Assembly (NCBI GenBank): GCA_002746275.1
Contig: NVWR01000002.1
Coordinates: forward strand, 109,225 to 118,126
DNA length: 8,902 bases
Direction of reading: 5' to 3'
Source: Rhodobiaceae bacterium
GTDB lineage: Bacteria > Pseudomonadota > Alphaproteobacteria > Parvibaculales > Parvibaculaceae
Notes under the pieces: model-generated
Seen by the model: the letters and a program-made list of their open reading frames with translations, nothing else
Told to the model about the DNA's origin: nothing
Database searches by the model: none
Program-made: the position numbers and the translations under genes
Shown: positions 1-5,460 of the stretch, one piece after another
How positions within the stretch are numbered: position 1 is the first letter of the stretch
How the letters are laid out: every line of letters begins with the position of its first letter

Positions 1-199
1 TCACAAGGCCATCACGACGCAGCCGGGACAATTGTTGCGACAGGTTTGACTGCGCAATGCCAATGCGCTCTTGCAGCTCCCCTACCATCAGCTCGCCGCT
101 GTGCAATTCACACAGGATGCGCAGCCGATGGGGATTGCTCATGGAATTGAGCAATCGGGCAGCGTTCTCCGCTTCATGGGGTTTTACATTTATATTCAT
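1..199 (-). CDS. ArsR/SmtB-family transcriptional repressor, BigR/SqrR-like (partial, C-terminus off the window)
   Basis: The reverse strand reads 66 codons from an ATG at 199 to the window edge without a stop. The visible part is the winged-helix N-terminal half of an ArsR repressor: residues 20-33 (MSNPHRLRILCELH) are the typical 'l(s/g)nphRLrIL' helix, and residues about 39-65 (VGELQERIGIAQSNLSQQLS onward) are the helix-turn-helix with the SNLSQQL recognition helix. Cys30 sits where BigR, YgaV and SqrR have one of their two redox-sensing cysteines (alignment from memory); the second would lie beyond the edge. Proteins of this group release DNA when persulfides link the two cysteines. The divergent rhodanese supports that sulfur-sensing role. 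No good Shine-Dalgarno is seen before this ATG, so the start is tentative; Met20 is the next in-frame ATG but would cut into the fold. Confidence 0.85.
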   Translation of the reverse strand, partial: MNINVKPHEAENAARLLNSMSNPHRLRILCELHSGELMVGELQERIGIAQSNLSQQLSRLRRDGLV

Positions 200-200
200 A

Positions 201-229
201 TTTGCTAATTTAGTATTTTGTGATATTAA
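201..229 (+). promoter_or_regulatory. Candidate rhodanese promoter with an AT-rich operator-like palindrome
   Basis: Between the divergent ArsR and rhodanese genes lies an AT-rich stretch. CTAA-T-TTAG at 205-213 is a perfect 9-nt inverted repeat, 6 bp upstream of the ArsR start codon. TTTGCT (201-206) and TATTAA (224-229), 17 bp apart, make a modest sigma70-like pair reading toward the rhodanese, with the palindrome between them. A repressor bound there would block that promoter and probably its own gene. The elements are seen in the sequence; their function is inferred, and the -35 match is weak. Confidence 0.35.
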
Positions 230-313
230 AAGCAATCGGCTCAAAAATCCCTTGTTCCAGCCAATTATGGTACTTTGTCACCGGTTGGACAGCCCCTTGA
301 GGAGAGAAAACTC

Positions 314-664
314 ATGGTGATCGATCTCACCCCCGAAGACGTCCAGGCCAAATTGGCTGCCCACGACATTGTGCTGATTGATGTTCGGGAGCCGCGCGAG
401 TTTGCCTCAGAGCGCATTCACGGCGCACTCAACTTCCCCCTCTCGACCTTTGACCCTGCCTTCCTTCCCTTAGGTGGAAGCGCGATGATCGTCTTTCAAT
501 GTGGCACTGGCAAGCGGTCCGGCATGGCTGGAGAGAAGGCGGCATCTGTACTCAAAGGCGACGCCCATCATTTGGCTGGTGGCATCACGGCGTGGAAAGC
601 GGCCGGGATTAAAACCATCACGCTTGATCCCGCGACCGGTGCGGTCATTGATGCAGGTTCCTAA
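314..664 (+). CDS. Single-domain rhodanese-like sulfurtransferase
   Basis: This 116-residue protein is about the usual length of one rhodanese domain, as in GlpE. Residues 20-30 (VLIDVREPREF) are the family's 'iDvRe..E(y/f)' element, ERIHGALNFP (33-42) is the 'gHIpGA.n.P' element, and the active-site loop is Cys63-Gly-Thr-Gly-Lys-Arg, followed by the C-terminal HLAGGITAWKAAG signature (86-98). It should accept sulfane sulfur on Cys63 as a persulfide and pass it to thiols or cyanide in the cytoplasm; there is no signal peptide. The ATG at 314 is preferred because GAGGAGAG lies at about 298-305; an upstream in-frame ATG at 275 lacks such a site and adds residues outside the domain. The gene is divergent from an ArsR repressor with a BigR-type cysteine, so it is probably induced by sulfide or persulfide. 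The physiological acceptor cannot be read from the sequence. Confidence 0.9.
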   Translation: MVIDLTPEDVQAKLAAHDIVLIDVREPREFASERIHGALNFPLSTFDPAFLPLGGSAMIVFQCGTGKRSGMAGEKAASVLKGDAHHLAGGITAWKAAGIKTITLDPATGAVIDAGS

Positions 665-688
665 GAACGCCGCTGGTTGACCTGCCGT

Positions 689-1531
689 CTATTGCGGCAC
701 GTCCCCTGAAATGGTGATGCGCTGCATGCGGCGATAGTTGGGCCAATAGTCTGCGACGGCGTAATGCTGGGTCGCGCGATTGTCCCACACAGCCACAGCG
801 CCTTTGGTCCAATTAAACCGAACCTGAAACTCCGGTGTCTTCACCTTGTCGCAGAGATAGCCGAGCAACGCATCGCTCTCTTGCCGCTCCATCCCTTCAA
901 TGTATTGGGTGAACGTGGCATTGACGAACAGGCACTTGGCGCCTGTCACCGGATGGGTGCGCACAACTGGGTGGGAGCGCGGCGGATATTGCTTGAGAAT
1001 TTCTGAGAGTGCGCCATCGTCTTTCGCATTTTCATAATTTCCTGATGCGCCAAAGACTTCGATCGAATGCACCGCGCGCAACCCTTCGAGCCGCTCCTTC
1101 TCCTGCTCCGACAGACTGTCGTACACCGCATACATATTTGCCCACAGGGTGTCACCCCCGATTTCGGGAATATCGACACCGTAAAGAACGGAACCGAGAG
1201 GTGGCTTGTCCCGCCAGGTTACGTCCGTGTGCCAGATGTTGGTTTCGGGAGGACGTGCTTCATCGTTTTCCAGAACGGAAATCTGCGGGTGACTTTCAAG
1301 CTTTGGGAAAAACGGGTGTGGTGGCTCGAGATCGCCGAACTGACCAGCAAAGCGCATGTGGCTTTCCGGGTCCAACGTCTGGTCGCGAAAAAAGATCACC
1401 AGATATTCGTGAAGCGCCGCCTCGATCTCTTTGAAGGTTGCCTCTCCCAGTGGTTTGGACAGGTCCACACCGTGAATTTCGGCCCCGATGACCGGACCAA
1501 GGGGCCGTACGTGAATCAGATCGTATTTCAT
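689..1531 (-). CDS. TauD/TfdA-family Fe(II)/2-oxoglutarate-dependent dioxygenase
   Basis: This 280-residue protein has the full length and layout of TauD (about 283 aa). The iron ligands are visible as His101-x-Asp103 in WHTDVTW and His256 in DNRATQHYAVADY; Arg267 and Arg271 fall at TauD spacing for 2-oxoglutarate binding. GGDTLWANM (125-133) and HPVVRTHPVTG (187-197) are further family signatures. Such enzymes couple 2-oxoglutarate decarboxylation to hydroxylation of a substrate, which then often releases sulfite or a phenol. The position of the taurine-binding Asn95 of E. coli TauD (four residues before the first iron His) is Thr97 here, so taurine is not assured; other sulfonates, alkyl sulfates or ether substrates are possible. 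The ATG has a strong site, GGGAGGAA, a few bases upstream. It is divergent from a LysR regulator that is its likely controller. Confidence 0.92.
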   Translation of the reverse strand: MKYDLIHVRPLGPVIGAEIHGVDLSKPLGEATFKEIEAALHEYLVIFFRDQTLDPESHMRFAGQFGDLEPPHPFFPKLESHPQISVLENDEARPPETNIWHTDVTWRDKPPLGSVLYGVDIPEIGGDTLWANMYAVYDSLSEQEKERLEGLRAVHSIEVFGASGNYENAKDDGALSEILKQYPPRSHPVVRTHPVTGAKCLFVNATFTQYIEGMERQESDALLGYLCDKVKTPEFQVRFNWTKGAVAVWDNRATQHYAVADYWPNYRRMQRITISGDVPQ

Positions 1532-1572
1532 GCGCTTCCTCCCGTTGCCGAGAAACCTAAGCGCCGGTTTTC

Positions 1573-1601
1573 ATGCTTCCCAATTTAAATTGGAAATGCA
1601 T
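1573..1601. promoter_or_regulatory. Candidate LysR operator between tauD-like and lysR genes
   Basis: CCAATTTAAATTGG at 1580-1593 is a perfect 14-bp palindrome in the 113-bp divergent region. The flanks continue the symmetry imperfectly: ATGC-TTCC on the left and GGAA-ATGCAT on the right, offset by a small indel. The core contains T-N11-A spacings as expected of LysR boxes. The site lies about 50 bp from both start codons, fitting a shared regulatory site for autoregulation and activation of the dioxygenase gene. Binding is inferred. Confidence 0.55.
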
Positions 1602-1644
1602 ACTATTCATGGTGTGAATATCTGGACCCATAGAGCTTTTGCCC

Positions 1645-2553
1645 ATGAACCTGCGTTCCGTCGACCTCAATCTACTCACCATCTTTGATGCCATTATGGG
1701 GGAGCGAAACATGACCCGGGCAGCCGAGCGGGTGGGTATGACGCAACCTGCCATTTCCAACGCGCTGGGCCGCCTTCGCGCCCTCACCGGGGACCCACTG
1801 TTTGTCCGAACCGCGCGGGGCATGACCCCCACACCGCGGGCAGACGCGCTCGCCGGACCGATCCGACAGGCCCTGGATCTGGTTCGCACAAGCCTCAGCG
1901 AGTCTGCTCTGTTTGATCCCGCGACCAGCAAGCGCGCCTTCACCCTTGCCATGGGGGACTATTGCGAAGTCGCTTTTCTGCCGCGCATCTTGTCTCGCCT
2001 GCGCGAAGAAGCGCCCAATGTCACCCTGTCGATGCTGGCACCTGCTGGGGCCACTTTGCTTAAGGAGCTTAAGGAAGGCGCTGTCGACCTGGTTTGGGAT
2101 GCGGTGGCCATCGACAATCCCGGGTTCCGTTCAGAAATGGTTTTGGAAGACAGTGTCGTTTGGATCATGCGGGAGGGACACCCGCTCGCTACCCAGAAAG
2201 TCTTGAGCGTCGAGGATTACCAAAGTGCAAGCCATGTGCGGCTGGACCCAGGCTTCACTTATGTTCACGAGTTTGATCGTTATGTCCGCAATCTCGGCAT
2301 TCACAGGCGATTTGATGTTGAGCTCACACGCATCGTTCCAATGATATTTGTGGTGGCCGAAACAGACCATGTGGCAACGCTTCCCGCCCGCATTATCCAA
2401 TTGTTCGAACCGCTGCTCCCGATCACCGTGCGACCCTTACCGTTCGATATCCCCAGCGCGCCCCTGTATCAGAGCTGGCACAGCTCTATGGACACAGACC
2501 CCGGCCACATCTGGCTGCGCACCCGGCTGCTGGCGTTGGCAGCCGACTTCTAG
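1645..2553 (+). CDS. LysR-family transcriptional regulator, NahR/NodD-like
   Basis: This 302-residue protein has the family's usual length. Residues 1-19 (MNLRSVDLNLLTIFDAIMG) and the helix-turn-helix at about 23-45 (MTRAAERVGMTQPAISNALG, then RLRAL) are canonical, followed by DPLFVRTARGMTPTPRA (50-66), the form seen in the NahR/LinR/NodD branch. The rest, from about residue 95, is a periplasmic-binding-type effector domain. ATG 1645 is chosen because it gives the canonical MNLR start; an in-frame TTG at 1639 would add only two residues. AGAG at 1632-1635 is a weak ribosome-binding site at suitable distance. It is divergent from the TauD-like gene, which is probably its target. The effector is likely the dioxygenase substrate or a relative of it, but nothing in the sequence identifies it. 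The gene ends 17 bp from the convergent LOG gene, with no clear terminator between them. Confidence 0.92.
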   Translation: MNLRSVDLNLLTIFDAIMGERNMTRAAERVGMTQPAISNALGRLRALTGDPLFVRTARGMTPTPRADALAGPIRQALDLVRTSLSESALFDPATSKRAFTLAMGDYCEVAFLPRILSRLREEAPNVTLSMLAPAGATLLKELKEGAVDLVWDAVAIDNPGFRSEMVLEDSVVWIMREGHPLATQKVLSVEDYQSASHVRLDPGFTYVHEFDRYVRNLGIHRRFDVELTRIVPMIFVVAETDHVATLPARIIQLFEPLLPITVRPLPFDIPSAPLYQSWHSSMDTDPGHIWLRTRLLALAADF

Positions 2554-2570
2554 CGCTGTATATCGCGACC

Positions 2571-3455
2571 TCAGATTGGCCAGGTCTGCATCAAGGGTGG
2601 CGGCGCATCACGCTCCTCATAGAAGGCGTCGATCAGCTCCCAGGCTTCTGCCGCACTCTCCACGTAGGTGATGATGTCCAGATCGCTCTCGTCGATGACA
2701 CCTTCATCCACCATCGCCTCGAAATTGACGATCCTGTCCCAATAGTCCCGCCCGAATAACAGGACAGGCATGGCGTGGATTTTTCCTGTTTGAATAAGGG
2801 TCAGGGTTTCAAACAGTTCGTCCAGGGTGCCAAAACCACCGGGGAAGATAACCAGTGCTTTTGCCCGCATAAGAAGATGCATTTTGCGCAGCGCAAAATA
2901 GTGGAACTGAAAACTGAGATCCGGCGTGATGTAGGGATTGGGCCTTTGTTCACTGGGCAGGGCGATGTTGTAGCCCACAGAAAGAGCGCCAGCGTCCGCA
3001 GCCCCTCTGTTGGCGGCCTCCATGATGCCGGGGCCCCCACCCGTTGCGATCACATAGTCCATCCGCGTATTGGTTTGTGTGGCTTCAGAGACAATACGAC
3101 CGAAAGCTTGGGCCTCCTCATAGTAACGACGGCGCTCCCGGATACGCTCGGCACGGCGCAGGGCACGTTTGCGGCGGGCTTCATCGGGTGTACTCGCGGC
3201 AATGCGCTCGGCTTCCCGGAAAGCCTCCTCTGCATCTTCGGGCCTCGGCACGCGGGCTGATCCAAACACAACAATGGTCGAGTAGATTTGTTTTTCTTCG
3301 AGGATCAAGTCTGGCTTCAACAATTCCAGTTGCAGGCGGACGGCCCGCAATTCATCACGCCGCAGAAATTCGTCGTCCTCAAAACTCAGCCGAAACGATG
3401 GTGCCTCCATCTGCGGGAGAGACTGTTCGGTTTCTGTTTTTTTATCGTCGCTCAT
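2571..3455 (-). CDS. LOG-family protein (TIGR00730-type Rossmann fold, PGGxGT motif)
   Basis: The 294-residue protein carries the LOG/'lysine decarboxylase-like' signatures: VVFGSARVPRP (62-72), ATGGGPGIMEAANRGA (137-152), RKMHLLMRA (190-198) and PGGFGTLDE (205-213). Characterised LOG proteins release free cytokinin bases from nucleotide monophosphates by cutting the N-glycosidic bond; bacterial members act on AMP-like nucleotides, and the natural substrate here is unknown. It is longer than plant-type LOGs (about 200 aa). There is a charged N-terminal arm of about 55 residues, and an Arg/Glu-rich helical insert (about 74-115, with EARRKRALRRAERIRERRRY) separates the first Rossmann strand from the rest. 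The ATG at 3455 is chosen because AGAGGAG lies 8 nt upstream; an in-frame ATG at 3479 has no ribosome-binding site. It is divergent from the glycosyltransferase gene. Confidence 0.88.
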   Translation of the reverse strand: MSDDKKTETEQSLPQMEAPSFRLSFEDDEFLRRDELRAVRLQLELLKPDLILEEKQIYSTIVVFGSARVPRPEDAEEAFREAERIAASTPDEARRKRALRRAERIRERRRYYEEAQAFGRIVSEATQTNTRMDYVIATGGGPGIMEAANRGAADAGALSVGYNIALPSEQRPNPYITPDLSFQFHYFALRKMHLLMRAKALVIFPGGFGTLDELFETLTLIQTGKIHAMPVLLFGRDYWDRIVNFEAMVDEGVIDESDLDIITYVESAAEAWELIDAFYEERDAPPPLMQTWPI

Positions 3456-3562
3456 AGCGTCTGCTCCTCTTGTCTTCATTGTCCGATTTCTTTTTGGTTG
3501 GCGGTCTCAATGATACTATTTTTGGCCGAACATTTGGTGTTTCGTTGCAAGAAGTGACACAC

Positions 3563-3588
3563 TCATCGCCTCTTTGAAAAGGCGATGA
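3563..3588 (+). promoter_or_regulatory. Hairpin covering the glycosyltransferase ribosome-binding site
   Basis: TCATCGCCT (3563-3571) and AGGCGATGA (3580-3588) form a perfect 9-bp stem with an 8-nt loop, ending 1 nt before the ATG at 3590. The likely Shine-Dalgarno, AAAAGG (3577-3582), lies half in the loop and half in the 3' arm, so the folded RNA should hinder initiation. There is no T-tract after the stem, so it is not a terminator. Regulation (temperature, protein or coupling) is inferred. Confidence 0.5.
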
Positions 3589-3589
3589 C

Positions 3590-4840
3590 ATGCGTGTTGC
3601 GATCCTGACCGTTGGTACCCGCGGCGACCTGCAACCCTATATCGCGCTGTCGCTGGGGCTTAAACGCGCGGGTCATGACGTGCTGCTCTGCGGCCCTGAG
3701 AATTTCACCGACTGGGTGGCAGGTTACGGTATCGAATACCAGCCCGGCGGGATCGATATTCAGGCTCTGCTGCAAACACCGGAAGGCCGCGAGATGGTCG
3801 CGGGCAACCCCCTCGCCATACTCCGAAATGCGCGTGATATCGGCACGCGTCTCCTGACAGGCAACATCAAGGCGAGCACAGAAGCGGCGGAAGGTGCAGA
3901 TGTCATTATTTTCCACCCCAAAGTACCTGTCGCCTTTGATCTTGCAGAGTACCACAAAGTGCCTCTCATCGCGACCGCGTTCCAACCCATTCTCACAGCG
4001 ACGGGGGAGTTTCCCATTCTGGATTTTGCGGGACGGTCACTCGGGCACACCCTTAACCGGTTAACCTATTCGGCCATTCGCGCCTCACGTGGTTTGTTTG
4101 CCAAGCAGATGAACCAGTGGCGGCAGGACCGTTTGGGATTGAAGCCGCTCGCCCGCTTTGCTCGCACCGACATTTTGAATGGCAAGCCTGTTCCCGCGTT
4201 GCATGCTTTTTCCGAGACCGTCGTTCCCCGGCCAGCCGATTGGCCTTCTCATGCCTACATGACGGGCTACTGGTTTCTGGACGGCCCAGCAGATTGGTCC
4301 CCCTCCTCTGAGCTACAACGCTTTCTTGGTGCCGGTGCGCAGCCGGTCTATGTCGGCTTTGGCAGCATGACCGACAAAGACCCGGCGGCGAAGGCAGACA
4401 TTGTGATGAAGGCGCTGGCACTTGCTGACTGTCGGGCTGTCGTTTCGGCGGGCTGGGGCGGGATGGATGTATCTTCATTGCCGGACACCGTGTTCGCGAT
4501 TGACGGCGCGCCCCACGACAAGCTGTTTCCGCTCATGCAGGCGGTTGTGCATCATGGTGGGGCGGGCACTACTGCTGCCGCACTACGCGCTGGCAAGCCT
4601 CAAATCATTGTTCCCTATTTTGGCGATCAGCCTTTCTGGGGCCGACGGTTGGAAGCGCTCGGTGTCAGCCCTCCTCCCCTGGCCCAGAAAAAACTCACTC
4701 CACAGAAACTTGCGCGCGCCCTGCGTGCCGTTACCAAGGACAAGTCGATGACCTCTCACGCGGAAACAGTCGGTCGCAAAATTAGGCAGGAAACAGGTGT
4801 CGCCAACGCCGTTCAATTGATCGAAAGGCTTGCCCCATGA
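3590..4840 (+). CDS. GT1-family (UGT-like) glycosyltransferase
   Basis: This 416-residue GT-B fold protein begins MRVAILTVGTRGDLQPYIAL, the N-terminal signature of sterol 3-beta-glucosyltransferase and macrolide/rhamnolipid-type UGTs. The C-terminal donor domain has VYVGFGSM (253-260), then HHGGAGTTAAALRAGKP (321-337) and PYFGDQPFWGRRLEALGVSP (342-361), the bacterial counterpart of the plant PSPG box that holds the nucleotide sugar. It should move a sugar from a UDP- or TDP-sugar to a lipid or other hydrophobic acceptor in the cytoplasm or at the inner membrane face; the acceptor cannot be read from sequence. There is no signal peptide. AAAAGG lies 7 nt before the ATG but inside a hairpin. 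The stop overlaps the start of a hotdog thioesterase (ATGA), so the two are translationally coupled and perhaps share an acyl/lipid pathway. Confidence 0.9.
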   Translation: MRVAILTVGTRGDLQPYIALSLGLKRAGHDVLLCGPENFTDWVAGYGIEYQPGGIDIQALLQTPEGREMVAGNPLAILRNARDIGTRLLTGNIKASTEAAEGADVIIFHPKVPVAFDLAEYHKVPLIATAFQPILTATGEFPILDFAGRSLGHTLNRLTYSAIRASRGLFAKQMNQWRQDRLGLKPLARFARTDILNGKPVPALHAFSETVVPRPADWPSHAYMTGYWFLDGPADWSPSSELQRFLGAGAQPVYVGFGSMTDKDPAAKADIVMKALALADCRAVVSAGWGGMDVSSLPDTVFAIDGAPHDKLFPLMQAVVHHGGAGTTAAALRAGKPQIIVPYFGDQPFWGRRLEALGVSPPPLAQKKLTPQKLARALRAVTKDKSMTSHAETVGRKIRQETGVANAVQLIERLAP

Positions 4841-5250
4841 GTGCGCCCCAAGACGAGATCGCGTTGTGGCAAGAGCGGATTGATGTGTCCCCCTTCCAGC
4901 GCTGGCTGGGGCTTCAGGTTGCAGACGTCGGCGACGGCAAGATATGCGTCACCATGCCGTGGAAGGACGAGTTTATCTCCAACCCCACGCCGCCCACCAT
5001 GCATGGGGGCATCCTTGCCTCGCTGATCGATCTTATGGGTCTCTATTGCGTGCTCACCACAGGCTCCCTCTCGCTGGCAACCGTTGATCTCAGGGTCGAC
5101 TATCACCGCCCTGCCGGGCCCGGCACGCTGCGCGCGGAAGCCGACATCATCAAACTTGGCTCCAAGGTCTCCACAGCGGAGACAAAAATTTTTGGAGAGA
5201 ACGGAAAATTGCTGGCGTCCGGCCGCGGTGTTTATCTGATGGCCGGTTGA
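4837..5250 (+). CDS. PaaI/YigI-type hotdog-fold thioesterase
   Basis: This 137-residue protein is the usual length of a single hotdog domain. MHGGILASLIDLMGLYCV (55-72) is the hallmark of the PaaI-type hotdog: the 'HGG' at 56-58 starts the central helix, with Asp65 in the position of the catalytic acid. ATVDLRVDYHRPAGPG (81-96) is the conserved strand leading into the CoA-binding edge. It probably hydrolyses an acyl-CoA or aryl-CoA thioester in the cytoplasm, as a tetramer or hexamer like its relatives. Its ATG lies inside the stop codon of the glycosyltransferase (ATGA), with GAAAGG 8 nt upstream. The pair is one operon and may work on the same lipid-derived compound; that last point is inference. 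Confidence 0.88.
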   Translation: MSAPQDEIALWQERIDVSPFQRWLGLQVADVGDGKICVTMPWKDEFISNPTPPTMHGGILASLIDLMGLYCVLTTGSLSLATVDLRVDYHRPAGPGTLRAEADIIKLGSKVSTAETKIFGENGKLLASGRGVYLMAG

Positions 5251-5275
5251 CTTGTGCTAATCGCATCAGCATGAT
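5247..5275 (+). promoter_or_regulatory. Candidate sigma70-type promoter for the leader ORF and MFS exporter
   Basis: TTGACT (5247-5252, five of six consensus bases) and CATGAT (5270-5275, four of six) are 17 bp apart. The -35 overlaps the thioesterase stop codon. A start near 5282 would leave only about 16 nt before the leader ORF ATG at 5298. It is a prediction from sequence, but it is the best promoter match in this gap. Confidence 0.5.
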
Positions 5276-5297
5276 CAGGCGCTCAAGGAGAATGCCA

Positions 5298-5384
5298 ATG
5301 TGTGGACAGATTATCAATCTACGTACGCCCGTCATCGACATGTCGATGCCGTCGGCGCGCGTATGCGTCACACCTTCCCCGTAA
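5298..5384 (+). CDS. Putative 28-aa leader peptide upstream of MFS exporter
   Basis: A short ORF begins MCGQIINLRT and ends VTPSP before TAA at 5382. AAGGAG (5285-5290) is placed exactly 7 nt before the ATG, the strongest ribosome-binding site in this part of the window. An in-frame ATG at 5292 lies too close to it. The ORF is followed after 25 nt by an intrinsic terminator and then by the exporter gene. Its coding bases include nested inverted repeats (5320-5363). A Pro residue immediately before the stop, with Pro also at -3, is the kind of C-terminus on which ribosomes stall or terminate slowly. The peptide is not recognised as a known family; that it is translated, and that it regulates, are inferences. 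Confidence 0.5.
   Translation: MCGQIINLRTPVIDMSMPSARVCVTPSP
5320..5363 (+). repeat. Nested hairpin inside the leader ORF, including a 16-bp perfect palindrome
   Basis: CATCGACATGTCGATG (5333-5348) is a perfect 16-bp palindrome that can fold as a 6-bp stem with a CATG loop. It is enclosed by TACGTACGCC (5320-5329) and GGCGCGCGTA (5354-5363), which pair over ten positions with one G-U and one mismatch. Together they give a long hairpin wholly inside the 28-codon ORF, a structure that a ribosome in the ORF would melt. Confidence 0.6.
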
Positions 5385-5409
5385 AGCAGAACCCGCTTCA
5401 AGCATATTG

Positions 5410-5434
5410 AGCCCGGTTTTGCCGGGCTTTTTTT
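5410..5434 (+). terminator. Intrinsic (Rho-independent) terminator / attenuator
   Basis: AGCCCGG (5410-5416), the loop TTTTG and CCGGGCT (5422-5428) form a perfect 7-bp GC-rich stem that runs into an unbroken T-tract to 5434. It would end the glycosyltransferase-thioesterase-leader transcript. Only 26 bp separate it from the ATG of the MFS exporter, so it can also act as the attenuator of that gene. Confidence 0.85.
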
Positions 5435-5460
5435 CTGCCTCCTTTTCGAGAAATCCGATC

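Noticed and set aside
668..705. GCCGC...GCGGC as a terminator after the rhodanese
   Set aside because: Only 5 bp with a loop of about 19 nt and no T-tract; it also overlaps the end of the dioxygenase gene.
1067..1588. 173-codon open frame on the plus strand across the dioxygenase gene
   Set aside because: It is antisense to a complete TauD-like gene with all catalytic residues, and has no recognisable fold.
3456..3479. Eight-codon N-terminal extension of the LOG protein (ATG at 3479)
   Set aside because: No Shine-Dalgarno before it, whereas AGAGGAG lies 8 nt before the ATG at 3455.
4053..4478. Minus-strand open frame opposite the glycosyltransferase
   Set aside because: Low-complexity Ser/Pro/Arg product, no ribosome-binding site considered convincing; shadow of the real gene.
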